Positions 11,299 to 22,827 of a stretch of 64,000 bases of DNA are shown one piece after another. Numbering within the stretch: the first letter of the stretch is position 1; each line of letters starts with the position of its first letter. Location of the stretch: the NCBI GenBank assembly GCA_023897205.1, contig JAHWDD010000007.1, forward strand, positions 620,001-684,000, given 5' to 3'. The stretch comes from Exophiala sp. HKRS030. Lineage: Eukaryota; Ascomycota; Eurotiomycetes; Chaetothyriales; Herpotrichiellaceae. The notes beneath the pieces are model-generated. The model was not told the origin of the DNA. It saw nothing but the letters and a program-made list of their open reading frames with translations, and ran no database searches. The translations under genes were made by a program, and so were the position numbers.

Positions 11299-13769
11299 AT
11301 GGGCGACCCCTCGGGCGAAATGCCAATGCCATTGAGACATCGGAGACACAGCACTCAGGTGCAACGTGACTTCGTATCCCAAGTACCTGAATATCATCGA
11401 AAACGATCGCTCAGCTTCGCGCAACCGAAACCGGATGGCCTCGATATCGGGACAAGCTTGAGTGTAGGTCAATCCCTTGCAGCTTTATTGGCGTCATTGC
11501 GGCGGAAACAGCGTACATTCCAAGCACCTGTCCCAACTCAAAAACCTGGTCTAGTGAAGCATGTTGAAACTAATCTCTATGGTGACCAGGAATTCTGGGT
11601 CGGCATTGCCATCCAAGAAGAGTCCAGCACGACGCTCAAAGTTGGTATGGCCATTCATGATGGTACATACAGTGTCGACTTTGCAATCCACCGCATATCG
11701 CTTGATGACAAGCCGGAGAATGGGACCGGAGCGGATTGGGTAACTGATCATATCATTGCAGAACTACACAAGTATAGGAAGGATCATCTCTGCAAACTGC
11801 TCGGTGCTGGCGTCACTCCTGACCTGCATCACAAGGCTCCCAATTTATGTTCCAGGCTGTGGGCAGAGCTGGACATCGTCCCCATTGTATTGGAATCTAC
11901 TCCCCTCCTACCGAACAAACAAGGTCGCAATCAAGGACGGATCAATGTCGACGAATTGGCCGACTCTTTTGCGAGAAAATGCTTAGCGTGGGTATTGCTG
12001 CAATGTCTTCGCGTCTTTGTCTTTTGACCTGTTTTGCATAGGTACTTTGGACCTACGAAACAACCCCGACTATCCATCAGCTACCAAAACCAAGTCGAAG
12101 TGGATCTGGCTGGCATGATACAGCTGGCCACAATGGATGATTACGAGAAGTCTGTCAGACCTCCGACCTGGAGAGCCGTTCAAAAACACATCAAAGATGT
12201 CAAAGACCGAAACCTCCGGGTCGCCTTCTTCAGTGCTACTCCGCAAGGTGGAGGTGTCGCCTTGATGCGTCACGCATTGTTGAGGTTTCTCACTCAGCAG
12301 GGCGTGAATGTCGAATGGTGAGCAGATTCCATTGAAGCCTGCGCCAAAGTTTACCTCATACTAATCCGGACCAGGTTCGTGCCTAAACCGAGACCTGACG
12401 TCTTCCGCATCACAAAGAACAACCACAACATCCTGCAGGGCGCCGTTCCCCCGAGCGTCCGTACCTCTGATGAAGCATTGGGCAAGATCAAAGAATGGAT
12501 CAGGGACAACGCCGAACGCTTCTGGCTTTCTGAAGAGGGGGGACCTCTGAAAGCCCCTGCCCAGGGTGGTGCCGATGTCATTATCATCGATGACCCCCAG
12601 ATGCCAGAGCTCATTCCAATCGCCAAGAAAGAAGCTCCTGATCGCCCGATCATCTTTCGGTGCCACATCGAGGTTCGGGATGATCTTGTTCTAAAGGACG
12701 GTAGTGCTGCCCAACATATCTGGCAGAACATGTGGTCAAGCATCAAGCAAGCCGATGTCTTCCTCAGTCATCCAGTACGATCATTTGTGCCCCCTGATGT
12801 GAGGAAGGAAACATTGGGTTGGCTCCCGGCTACAACAGACTGGTAAGAGAACAGACCCTCCAAAGGGAAACACCTGCTCATCTATTCTCCATTAGGCTCG
12901 ATGGCTTGAACAAATCCATGGACAACTGGGATCTGTCATACTACATGCACGTCCTCCGACAGACTTGTCAAGCCCAGGGACTTCCCCAATTACAATATCC
13001 GAACCGCGGGTTCTTCACCCAAATTGCCAGATTCGACCCGTCAAAGGGCATCCCCGATGTCATCGAGAGCTATGCCAGATTCCGCGAGTTGATGGCCGAT
13101 GAACCAAAGAGGAATACTCACCAACTGGTGATCTGCGGTCATGGCTCTATCGACGATCCCGACGGAAGCATGATTTACGATCAGACCATGGACGCTATCC
13201 ATACACATCATCCTGACCTGGCCGATGATATTGTGGTCATCCGCCTCGGGCCCAGCGACCAAATGCTGAATGCCGTCATGTCGCTTTGCACGGTGGCTCT
13301 GCAACTTTCTACAAGAGAGGGCTTCGAGGTCAAGGTTTCCGAAGCGCTACATAAGGTGAGGAATAATATGATTGAATGCATAGATGAACATATAAACGCA
13401 AGCTGACACTTTCCTCAGGGGAAACCCATGATCGCAACCCTCGCAGGGGGCATTCCTCTACAGGTGGAACACGGCAAGAGTGGCTTCCTCGTCGAAAGGG
13501 GCGACCACGAAGCTGTTGCCAAGTACCTCTACAATCTCGTCATGGACGGCGATCTCTACGACACCATGAGCGAGTACGCCAGAACCCACGTCAGCGATGA
13601 GGTGCATACGGTCGGCAATGCCTTGAGCTGGATGTATCTTGCGTCGTCGGTGTCTAGTGGCCAACCACTGAAACCGAACGAGAGGTGGATCAACGACCTA
13701 GCTCGTGAAGCAGCTGGTGAGCCATATCAGGACGACGAACCACGTCTTCCTCGACATCTCTCGACGTAG
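11299..13769 (+). CDS. ccg-9: Trehalose synthase/phosphorylase, clock-controlled gene 9 type
   Basis: Five exons: 11299-11987, 12042-12317, 12375-12842, 12896-13355 and 13419-13769. The four introns are 52-63 bp and all are in phase, giving 747 residues. The protein is a GT-B glycosyltransferase of the CCG-9 family from Neurospora. Visible are the N-terminal domain (residues about 1-230), the Rossmann-like stretch LRVAFFSATPQGGGVALMRHALL, FRCHIEVRDDL, the GT4-like part FTQIARFDPSKGIPDVIESY, and the nucleotide-sugar region EGFEVKVSEALHKGKPMIATLAGGIPLQV. The family is reported to make or phosphorolyse trehalose with retention of configuration and is not the GT20 TPS1 route; the exact direction here is inferred. 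Trehalose is a stress and spore reserve, and the Neurospora gene is under clock control. Intron 1 uses a GTGGGT donor. Confidence 0.9.
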
Positions 13770-14654
13770 GGGATTTCTTTACTAAAAAGGAGTTGTTGTG
13801 GGACATATTGGACCAGGGCCGACATGCCTTGTAACGTTACTGATCGTACATCACTTTTCTGCGTGTGTGGGTATCCCAAGGATCGGGTATATCGAATCAG
13901 TGGGACATTGATTTTAGTAGTGCGTTCAATTGAAAGAGAGACTTGATTCAAAGATCCCTAAAAGCAGTGACCGTTTTTTGGGAATGCAAGAGGCTGACTT
14001 CACATGGGAGCATGGACCGAAAGAGAGGCGATCACGTGCGCTGTCGTTTCGGCATGATTTAACCCGATGTGTCTTTTCCGATTTACTAATAATCGTATTG
14101 TATCTCCATACATGTTTCAACTCCAGTCTATGTAGGAGTTACTCGTCAAACAGCCATATTGGCTGCTGTCCTGTCTTGTCCCTTGAACCATCCTTTCAGC
14201 TTCCTTCTGCTCGAGAGATTTCAAAGTACAGGAATTGTCTGAAACAGCACGCGCGTTGGTGCCGGCCTTCGTCCTCTACCGTGAAGACCTCAACCAATGA
14301 TGCCCCTCGTTACGACAACGTGGTCGATGGCCCTGCCACAGCCTAGTTGCCCGGATCTCACGCATCTGAGATACTAATGACACGCAACATGGATCCTCAA
14401 GCAGAACAAGCCACATGCTCTTGGGAGATCTCGATGGGCACGAGACGGCGCTGATCTTCGATTCTTGTAGTGGCTGGAAAGTACTACTACACAGGCCTTC
14501 TCGTCGGCATCTACGGATGGTCTAACGTAGCCCTGCCGAGAAATCGTATCAAGTACGGAGTACTACGCGTATGCTTTGTGTTTCTGGCATACCTTGTTCT
14601 TCCATTCACTCCCTCGCTCTTGATGAGAGCACCTAACTAACAATCAGATTCACA
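13770..14654. other. Gene-free stretch
   Basis: No gene supported. One TACGGAGTA copy lies at 14554-14562, about 90 bp upstream of the next start codon. Confidence 0.5.
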
Positions 14655-15431
14655 ATGTACCGCAAACGAAATGGCTCCTTGGGTTTCTCCTTCACACGCT
14701 TCGCTCACGCAGCGGTCCCAAATTTCTTCGAAGACGAGTCGCCAGTGCGGACGGCCGATCTGACCGCATACCGCCGCGACATGTGCTACATGCACCAAAT
14801 CGCGAGTACGGATCCGTATGCGCTGGATGAGCGGAGCTTCTACGTTGCGGGCGTGGTTGATAGCGAAAGTGTGAGTAGAAAGGTATACAAGGCGTTGAAA
14901 AAATACACGATACTGGGGAACGATGGGATCGTGGATACTCACAAGATCGGGCCGAGGTTCCCGCATCAATTGGCTATGCTGAACATACCCAGGCAGAAAG
15001 AACTTGTAGGAATGCTTTTCTGGTGGGAAGAGGAGTGTCAGAGGCTGAGGAAGTTGAACGCTGAAGAGAAAGAGTTGGATGGCCTGATCGCTGATGCGGA
15101 GGCCAGAGTCGCGGTGGGTACGGAGGGAGACGACTGTAGCGGACGTAGAGAAGATGATCGTGGGGCCAAACTTGCATTGGACCAGCTGAGATTCGCAAGG
15201 GAGAGGGTGCGGATGAAGAAGAGACAAAGACCGAGCCAGAGAAGGGTTGATGTTGAACAGGACAAAGATGACATCGTCATGGCTTTCCACGGTCGAAGCA
15301 AGAGCGTGCCCAATATGACTGGTCAGCTATCAGGAATGACGGACCCAAGCAACGACATCAACAGAAGGGGAGTTGAAGAGGCACCCAGGGAAGATCATGG
15401 CCCGCCTCCAGGGTATCTACCAAGCACTTGA
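14655..15431 (+). CDS. Unrecognised 258-residue protein
   Basis: A single open frame from an ATG in good context (CACAATG) to TGA. I do not recognise the family. The first half (about 1-130) looks globular, with a conserved-looking core (DERSFYVAGVVDSESVSRKV, then FPHQLAMLNIPRQKELVGML). The second half is charged and helical (EEECQRLRKLNAEEKELDG, then LDQLRFARERVRMKKRQR), so a coiled coil is likely. The C-terminus is proline- and charge-rich. There is no signal peptide or membrane helix. Composition and length support a real gene. It is followed by an open frame without recognisable content. Confidence 0.6.
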   Translation: MYRKRNGSLGFSFTRFAHAAVPNFFEDESPVRTADLTAYRRDMCYMHQIASTDPYALDERSFYVAGVVDSESVSRKVYKALKKYTILGNDGIVDTHKIGPRFPHQLAMLNIPRQKELVGMLFWWEEECQRLRKLNAEEKELDGLIADAEARVAVGTEGDDCSGRREDDRGAKLALDQLRFARERVRMKKRQRPSQRRVDVEQDKDDIVMAFHGRSKSVPNMTGQLSGMTDPSNDINRRGVEEAPREDHGPPPGYLPST

Positions 15432-16082
15432 ATTGTCGGCAAGGTGCGACGGACTGTCCTTTTGCCGACCGCCGGTTTTTCAGCGGTTGAAAGACGTATT
15501 ATTAGGCGACTACTTGAACCGCAGATCATATTCCAGTGCAAGGAAAAGATTCAAAATAGCCGTACAGGCTTCGAGTATAGAGCAGGGACTGTACGACTCT
15601 CGACTGGGCGCGCACAGAGTCCTTACTCCTCTTCCAACTCTTCCTGCCTCGGTCACTTCACTCAGGGAACGGGACATGGCCATCTACCCATTCGCTCGGT
15701 CGAAGATCAACCCCTATAAGCTGAGCGATGTGGGAGACCCAATGATATTGTCACATTCATCGTTCAGTGGCATGACTCTGGCTGGGGACCGTGCCCTCCA
15801 AACCTGTCTTTCTGCCTTACCACAAGATTCGCTGGTTGGCCAAGAACCAGTTCGACTAGCATGTAGTTGTTGGGATTATTGCTACAATTGAGAAAAGAAA
15901 ACTGCTTCCCACTACTACTGATTCTGCAAAAGAGATTCATTCCTGGAACATCAGGCCTGGTGTACTACTACAATGTATCTCTCAGTCCTCGTAGTCCGTG
16001 GTACTCCGTAAGGTATTGACCAAGTGCCCCCCTTTAGTGTGAGAGGTGGAGCCGTCATCCTTCCCCGATCTCTTCGACGGGG
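15432..16082. other. Convergent intergenic region
   Basis: No gene supported. One TACTCCGTA copy lies at 16002-16010. Confidence 0.5.
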
Positions 16083-17459
16083 CTATCTGTATGTATTCTG
16101 CCCATTCCCGTCCCGGTATCTCTCATTCCTCCCATCTGTATACCTTCTCTCGTCTGTATACCTTCTCTCGTCTGGATAGCTTCTCTCATCTGGATATCTT
16201 GTCTCATCTGGGTATCTCTCATTTCTTCCGCTTAGGTATCTTTCACTTCTTCCATCTGGATATCTCTCACTCCTTGCCTTCCCCATTCTTGACTCTTGGC
16301 TCTTGATCAATGACCGCCACCTCCGTCTCTCACGGTGGTCACGAGGAGGGCCTCTGTCTGTTCCAGGACTCAGGCGCCCGGGTGGAACATTCCTACTTGA
16401 ATTGTGGATGCTCCCCAATGTCCCTTCACTTGCGTATTGCAGTGTACCATCAACCCGGAAACTGAGGGCCGGCGAACTCAGTGGGTTGGCCAAAGGATGG
16501 ACAGGACTGACCATGGCATCGCGAACTATTCTCTCGAGACAGATGATGACAGAAGTTGGTCCGTCAGCCCTATCGAACATTCGATATTTCACTGTCTGAT
16601 ACTCGTTGTCATTCGTCGGCTCTCTATCCAGGCTCCTTGCCTGCTCGCACAGGGCATTAATCTTAGTCGCAAATCCCATGACCTCGAGCCATGGTGGCGA
16701 AGCTGCATCTTGTCTTTCAGCATGGCAACGTGAGAGTGAGTAACCACCGGACAACTTACCTTGAACCTCTCTTACAGCAAGCTTGACTTCCCCTTCTCGA
16801 TCACGGGCGGCCTGTGTAAATTGGGAGTGTGCATCGTATACTCGACCAAACAGCGATGGGAATGCAGGTGTTTCTTCTCGGATAAAGCTTTGCTTCAACG
16901 ACTCGACGATGTTCTGGACGAAATTCTTCTCGATACGCAACACACATCTTTTGAGTTGGTCTTGCAAAAGTGTTAGTCACGGACCAGAAGCGACTTCAGA
17001 CATACTACCATTTGCTTGCTTGAATGAATCATGAGCAGACAGCAGGCGAGAGAATGGGACGGCTAGAGACAAGTCGCCGCCTATGTTCGGGGGTTGAGTG
17101 ATGTCTTCCAGATCCAGGCGACGCTCGAGGTGTTCATCGAAATCTGACAAATGTACGTCCAGACGGCGAGCTTCCCCTTGCAGCACGACTTCATTGGAGC
17201 GGCGAAACAGGGAAAATTTCTGTTTTGTCCGCGCGATCTCGAAGCCGATCAGTCGAGCCTTGTTGATGGCATTCCTCAAAGCCCTATGGCAGTTTGTATA
17301 GGTTAAGGGTGGTCTTGGTCTACTCAGCTTTTCGGCGCCGACCTTGATGACTTCATAATTAGGCAGATTCACCCATCCTGTCGAGGAGTTGTCGGCCTGA
17401 AAAAAGCGACCACTTTCTGGCAACCTTGCCGAATCATTGAGGATTCGTTGTGCTCTCAT
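16083..17459 (-). CDS. Unrecognised protein with six-residue C-terminal tandem repeats
   Basis: Three exons: 17459-17009, 16960-16760 and 16708-16083, encoding 425 residues. The introns are 48 bp (perfect TGACTAAC branch site) and 51 bp (GTAAGT donor); the second keeps the frame open, so retention is possible. The N-terminal 300 residues are helical and charged (RNAINKARLIGFEIARTKQK, RLDVHLSDFDEHLERRLDL), in the style of fungal prion-inhibition or Fungal_N-like helical proteins, but I cannot assign a family. The C-terminus is Arg-rich with repeats of the type RYPDER/RYTDER, encoded by an 18-bp tandem array. There is no transmembrane helix. It converges on the gene to its left. Confidence 0.6.
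16133..16222. repeat. 18-bp tandem repeat array
   Basis: Five consecutive 18-bp units of the form CRTCTGKATACCTTCTCT start at 16133, 16151, 16169, 16187 and 16205, increasingly diverged; a sixth copy is at 16253-16270. The minus strand codes six-residue repeats (R-Y-T/P-D-E/G-R). The unit length is a multiple of 3, so copy-number change would not shift the frame. Confidence 0.8.
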
Positions 17460-17738
17460 CACGTTGGTGCCTCAACAGAAATAACACATTGCACAAAGGC
17501 CCTCATCAAGCCAAATACAAAGTCGAAAACTGATTGAGGCTGAGTCTTTGGGCGCAGCCTGTTGGTGCAAATGCAGTCTAGCGAGAATTCATCTCAGCGC
17601 CCGACGAGGTGCGTTGTCAGCCTTGCTGTTCGGTTTTGCTGGCATCTGAAATTCTTCCGCGAATCGTGCACTTTCTAATGGCAATAAGGGTTGGGAAGCC
17701 GCAGAATTGTAATCGCGGCACGAACTACAGAGGCTACA

Positions 17739-18738
17739 ATGGCTTCAACACCTGTACTTCCCGCCTGGCTTCAGTCGGAACCACATATCGAAACCAAGCA
17801 GGCTGGGTTTATAAAGGAGGGCATGACTTACGAAGACCGCCTCTTCCACTACACATATTCCAGCCGTCATGATGAGCTATATTTTCTCGAATACCGCCTT
17901 TTGGAGCGCATGAACATATTCCATCTCCAGAACAAGCTGGCCAGGCTGAAAGGGTCATGTTGGGAGAAGCAAACGGCTGTCTCTTTGGACTCTGACTCGG
18001 ATGATCTAAGAATCACACTTCACCAGTACGGTATGTCACGGCCTTCTTCAGTACGATTGATATTCGGGCAATGGGCCAATGAGGGTTTCATGTGATATTT
18101 GAAGCTTTCGACTCGCATTGAGGGCCGCGTGGTACCTGGTGGGAGAATGGCCATACAATCGGGCCAACCTCAGCATCGCTATTGACAAACCTTTAGCTAC
18201 CGCCGCCAGAGACTACGCATTCATGCGCTCCTTACAAGACCTGCCCGTCCACCAGGCATCCGAGCGAGAGCGAGATCTGGCACAGGCGTTTCCTGAAATA
18301 GCCGAGCTTGGTAGCAGTCCATTCAACTCACGATATTGTACCTTGTCTTCTTCGATACGTGGAGGAGCACCTTCAGATCCATGTCGCAGAATCATGTGCA
18401 AAATTCTACCTCGTCGACTCACCTACACCAAAGCGGAAATGGAGTCTCATTTTGACGATTTTCTCGCGAGGAAGCCTCCGTCGACGGTTTCGCCGTTCGT
18501 GGACCGATTGACCCGGTTCTTGATTGCCTTCACGGGCGGAGCCTCGTTGATCGTGCCGATGCTGGTCATGAGTTTGCCGTCATCGAATCAGACAAAGAGC
18601 CTGGTGACGGTCTCAGTGGCGGTGATGTTGTTCGCGCTGTTGGTGTCGGTCGCGATGCGGACGAGTAATTCGGAAACCCTTGTTGCCACGGCCACGTATG
18701 CAGCAGTGTTGGTTGTCTTTGTTGGAACAAGTTCATGA
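17739..18738 (+). CDS. DUF6594 family membrane protein
   Basis: Two exons, 17739-18030 and 18197-18738, with a 166 bp intron (GTATGT donor, CCTTTAG acceptor) joined in phase as HQY-A-TAARDYAFMRSLQDL; 277 residues. The N-terminal part is helical (DELYFLEYRLLERMNIFHLQNKLARL). The C-terminal third has the family pattern: PFVDRLTRFLIAFTGGASLIVPMLVM, then a second helix VSVAVMLFALLVSVAM and a third YAAVLVVFVG. Three transmembrane segments with this motif are typical of fungal DUF6594 proteins. Function is unknown; these are common lineage-expanded fungal proteins. The ATG at 17739 is the first in frame after a stop-rich leader. Confidence 0.75.
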
Positions 18739-18744
18739 CGTGTA

Positions 18745-18766
18745 GGGGGAGGGGGGAGGGGGGAGG
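18745..18766 (+). other. G-tract run, possible G-quadruplex in 3' UTR
   Basis: Runs of 5, 6, 6 and 2 G separated by single A residues, starting 7 bp after the DUF6594 stop codon and on the coding strand. The sequence could fold as a G-quadruplex in the transcript; no function is shown. Confidence 0.5.
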
Positions 18767-19018
18767 TGCGTAGTCGAACATTTGAGCGGTATTTGACAAA
18801 ACGATCTAACGGGGGAGGAGCTAGACAGTGTGGTGGAAGTGAACCTTGCAAGTAGCATGTGGATTACCGGTGTGAGGCACTGCCGTGGCCTTGCATGGGA
18901 GACGATGTTTCGATTTCGTCGATAATACGTAAAGAAGATTCTCTGAGATGCACTCTTGGAAGGAGAAAGGTTCCCAAGCCCACTAAGCTGTAGCTACCAC
19001 CGACTTCTGGACCAAATT

Positions 19019-19954
19019 TCACTCGTCATCTTCGTGGTCATCATTCGAGGCTTCACCTCTGAACTTGTGACTCAACGGGCCTTCTCTGGTCCATATGTTC
19101 AACCCGACCTTTTCTCCAGACGTCACTACTGCTCCAGAATGAATGGTTCTCGGATCCCCCTTTCCGCCTCCGCCGACCAGGTTCACCCAGAACACAGCGT
19201 TGCCTGGGATAGGCAAGAAAGTCACGCCGTCCTCGAGTGGGACGTCACAATCGACATACTCACACCAACGTTTGTCTGTTGGTGGATCGAGGAGCGGGAA
19301 GTTCGTGCCGCCTCCCGTGATGTCGTCGCTCGCCGTCACGTAGGCGAAGAAGCTGGTCAGACGGTTCCCGCCGTGGGTTTCGACGGTGGTCTGCGCCGGC
19401 GACGTGAACCAGTCCGTGTGTAGGTCGTATGTCTCGTTGATTTGGTATCGGACCAATTGGAGAGGTTCGAGGTGTGACGGTGCGGTGTCGAACCCTTGAA
19501 ACAACAATGCTCGTTCTTCTACGCATTTTGTCACCTCGTCGCGGATGACGGTCGCAGACTTGGACCGTCGTGAACTCCGTAATGTCTCGGTGCCATCTTC
19601 GTCGGCCGTTTGAGAATTGATAAAAGATGAGGCGCTGTGTCGGGACCAAAGATTAAGCATAGCATTGGGTATTGGTTTTGTTTTTTTTTGTAAAAGTAAC
19701 CCTTGTACGTACCTTGTCTTGAGAAGATGTCGACGTTCGACTGGAGTCAAAAAATCAACAATGTAAATCACTATGGGATCTCGAGAGAGAAAGTGGATAT
19801 TGTATGGAGGGTGAGTACATCCGAGGTCATGCTGCTGTTGTAGTTGTTCCTTTTGGTGGATGTCTGGATCCTCCTCCACAAGGCTGAATTGTTCCGCAAT
19901 TGTCGCCGCGACGAGGCTGAAGCAGATACGCGAAATGCATCCGAGAAGCTTCAT
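19019..19954 (-). CDS. Prolyl 4-hydroxylase-type Fe(II)/2-oxoglutarate dioxygenase, secreted/ER
   Basis: Two exons, 19954-19713 and 19634-19019, with a 78 bp intron (GTACGT donor, CACAG acceptor); 285 residues. An N-terminal signal sequence is visible (MKLLGCISRICFSLVAATIA). The catalytic domain has the HxD metal motif (YDLHTDWF), GGNRLTSFFAYV, GGGTNFP, then GVTFLPIPGNAVFWVNL and the distal His plus basic 2-oxoglutarate contact in RTIHSGAVVTSGEKVGLNIWTRE. This is the P4H alpha-subunit-like double-stranded beta-helix. It hydroxylates prolyl residues of an unknown secretory substrate. The gene stands head to head with a PDI-like gene 374 bp away, which is notable because PDI is the beta subunit of animal P4H. 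There is no C-terminal HDEL; the tail is acidic. Confidence 0.88.
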   Translation of the reverse strand: MKLLGCISRICFSLVAATIAEQFSLVEEDPDIHQKEQLQQQHDLGCTHPPYNIHFLSRDPIVIYIVDFLTPVERRHLLKTRYVQGLLLQKKTKPIPNAMLNLWSRHSASSFINSQTADEDGTETLRSSRRSKSATVIRDEVTKCVEERALLFQGFDTAPSHLEPLQLVRYQINETYDLHTDWFTSPAQTTVETHGGNRLTSFFAYVTASDDITGGGTNFPLLDPPTDKRWCEYVDCDVPLEDGVTFLPIPGNAVFWVNLVGGGGKGDPRTIHSGAVVTSGEKVGLNIWTREGPLSHKFRGEASNDDHEDDE

Positions 19955-20328
19955 TCTTTTCTTGATTGTTGCAGATCGATCAATTTATCCTCGACGCTCT
20001 TAAAAATTCAACAACTTTTCACGATTCTTTCGGGAGAATTCAACGAGAATGACAAGTTCACATCACCGTCTGAACAGACACGTTACCCTCCCCCTTGGTC
20101 ATCTCACCTGGCATGGGTTCAGTTCTATCTTGAAGCAACTCCTGGACCCCTGAGGTGTTTCACCACGGTAGGTCTACGCCAGTAGCTTCGCAAGGGTTCG
20201 AAGGGGTGATTCCAAATGAGCATGGTTCGATCTTGATTCCCTATGTGAAAACAACACAAGAATGATTGTCCTTGTCCCCACCGCGAACATGTGTAATCTC
20301 TCACGAACATGCTCTTCCACTCTTTGAG
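19955..20328. promoter_or_regulatory. Divergent promoter of P4H and PDI-like genes
   Basis: 374 bp between two opposite start codons; must contain both promoters. No known site identified. Confidence 0.55.
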
Positions 20329-21645
20329 ATGTTGTTCTTCTCTCTGCGCTTTTTACTAGGTTGTAGTAACTTGGCCACCGTTGTGAGCGCGGCGCAATGG
20401 CAGCAACATACATCAAAGGCGGAATTTCAGGCACTTCTCGATAACAACGAGTTAACGCTCGTAGCATTTGTCGCGGTACGCTCTTCCTCCTTGTGCTTGT
20501 GACATTGTTTCGACTCCCTCTCATCATTCCTCCATCCATCTCTATCTGTGTATGCATTTCCGTGCTGAAAACTACAACAGCCATGGACACCACCGTCTTC
20601 ATCTCTCGCCGAGGAATGGGCGACGGCAAAATCCCAACTTACACAACCTCTCGCCAATGTTGACTGCACTGCCGAACGCGACCTCTGCGCCGAACATGAT
20701 GTGCGCTCGTACCCTGCCATACGACTGTTCCGGGGCCTCGCAACGACGAACAAGAACAAGACGAGTTCGACCACCCGGTATAGGGGACCTCGAAAGGCCT
20801 CTTCGATCGTCCCCTTTGTCAGACGCGCGGCACTTCCTCCTGTCTCGACCGTGACCGTCGAGAACCTCACCGGCTTGACCTCGATTGACCGCGTGGTGTT
20901 TGTGGCGTACCTGGACGATGACGATGTCACGATCAAGGCACGATACACCAAAGTCGCACGAGAGTTGCACGATCGATTCGTCTTTGGTATCGCGCAGGAC
21001 GAACAACTCGACGAGCAAGAAGGTATAGACGCGCCTTCGATTGTCGCCTACAAGACCGACGTCGGTGATCGAGATGTCTTGTCGGTTGATACCGCGACGA
21101 CCAAACGAGTCGACATCGAGAAATTTGTCCTAGAGGCCAGTACTCCATTGATAGGGGAGTTGACCAGACGAAATGAGGGGCTTTATTTGAGCGTACGTTT
21201 CGAGATGTCTTTTTCCCAAGAAACTCCATTTTCCAAGTCCTGACAGGCGTCCCTTCGTGTTTGTGTATAGGGATACAAACTTCTCGCGTACATCTTCGTG
21301 TCCAACGACCGTGATCGCTCATCTCTGCGTCGAGAACTCTACCCCGTCGCCAAAGAGTACAAGGATTACATCAACTTTGTGACGATTGACAGTCACGAGT
21401 ACGGTCACATGGCGCCTGGGCTGGGTCTGTCGGCGGCTGCGGGGGATGATGATTATGACCATGAAAGCGGTTACCCTGCTCTCACGGTGTACAGTGCATG
21501 GAAGGACCAGGTGTTTCCATATCCAGAGACGGAGGAGCTCGAGGCGGAGCAGGTTGAAGCTTTCTTACTGCAGATATTGCATGGCGAACGAGGGCCTTGG
21601 GATCCGAGTAGCAAGGCCGGATCAAGTGGTCATGATGAGCTATGA
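20329..21645 (+). CDS. PDI-like ER protein lacking the CxxC site, with C-terminal HDEL
   Basis: Three exons, 20329-20475, 20581-21192 and 21271-21645, all in phase; 377 residues. A signal peptide begins MLFFSLRFLLGCSNLATVVSA. The first thioredoxin-like domain reads NNELTLVAFVAPWTPPSSSL, where active PDIs have APWCGHC; both cysteines are gone. The rest of the fold is kept (ANVDCTAERDLCAEHDVRSYP, AIRLFRG). Later PDI-like domains are seen (VVFVAYLDDDDV with FVFGIAQDEQLD, and YKLLAYIFVSNDRD with YPALTVYSAW). The protein ends GHDEL, the ER-retention signal. It therefore probably acts as a non-redox chaperone or partner subunit in the ER lumen. It is head to head with a prolyl 4-hydroxylase gene. 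The catalytic loop is formed across intron 1 and should be confirmed by cDNA. Confidence 0.82.
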
Positions 21646-22827
21646 GGGTTAAACTGGGCTGGGCTGGATGGGATATGACTTGGTAAATAAAATCACACGT
21701 GTCTGTAGAAACCAGTGACATTTCAGGTATCTGTGATGCTACACCGGATTCAATGGTCATCCTGCGAAAACCCAAAGCTACACCAGTGACGGACAGTCTT
21801 TCGGCCCCTTTATTCCTAACAATACGTACGAGTTAGATACGTGGAACCACATCCATAAAGGACCATTTCATTGAATTGTACCTCACTGCGTATCACGGAC
21901 GGAGAAACGTTACCCCGGTGTCTTCTTGCTTCTTTTTTCGGACGTTTGGTGTCGATGCTCCGTGCGGAGGAAAGTTCTTCCCTGACGTCAAGACAATTTA
22001 ATTTGCTGCTTACGGTTTGGTTTGTATCGCGACCATCCGCGGAGCGCGTTGTCCTTTTGTTTTCGTCCCATGTATCCTCTCTACCTGTCCACTCACTTCC
22101 CGTCGTATTCGCATTTCTGCCAAAGGGGAATATGCCGTCCCGGAGTTTCGCAGGACGCCTTAGATTCTCTCTGGAGAAGCAAGGTTCCAAGGGTTTGTCT
22201 ACGTGTCATAACCTCAAACCTGGTAGACTGCCAATGTGTGCCGTACGCAGTTTCACACTTTGCTGGTGAGTCCACCGAGGGCATGCGGATGTATTTTAGC
22301 TCTTTTCCAAGCTTAACTCGGGCACGGTCTTCTGTTTGGTTCCCGTCTCTCACCGCAAGGCACCAGTGTCAAACGGCCGTATGGGTCAAAAGCGTGGAGG
22401 TTGTCTGTCGCGATCGGAGACTATTATGGACAATCCTGTGATCTCTTGGTAGCTTCTCGAGTATTTTTACATTGAACATCGGACCCCACCGGTGGGGGGC
22501 TGTACTTTGGGATCAAAGAGAAGTCCATCCTCCGTTGAATATACCCTGATCTTTGTCCAAAGGTGGAGTACTACTTTTGGTAAGGGATGGATGGATACAT
22601 ATATACTCACTCGTTCGTGCACATGGGCTTGGATCCTTTTTTATTTCTCTCTGCTCAAGGCTGAAGATAACAAGGGTAGCAAACACTCCCCTTTTTCCGG
22701 AGACACATCAAGGATTTTACTTTCCTCAGGACATCGTTTCCTTTGATAGAATTATCAACACCAATCAATCAGACAGATTCCCGCTCATACAACAATTGAA
22801 TCTTGATTACAACGTTCCAAGGAAAAG
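21646..22827. other. Gene-free stretch upstream of the RTA1-like gene
   Basis: About 1.2 kb with short open frames but no recognisable domain; likely promoter and leader of the next gene. Confidence 0.45.

Noticed and set aside
15373..15891. 172-codon open frame on the plus strand
   Set aside because: It overlaps the end of the previous gene, has no recognisable motif and irregular composition; probably 3' untranslated sequence.
17284..17323. A 40-bp intron in the repeat-containing unrecognised gene
   Set aside because: Removing it breaks the reading frame and it is shorter than the other introns; the continuous frame was kept.
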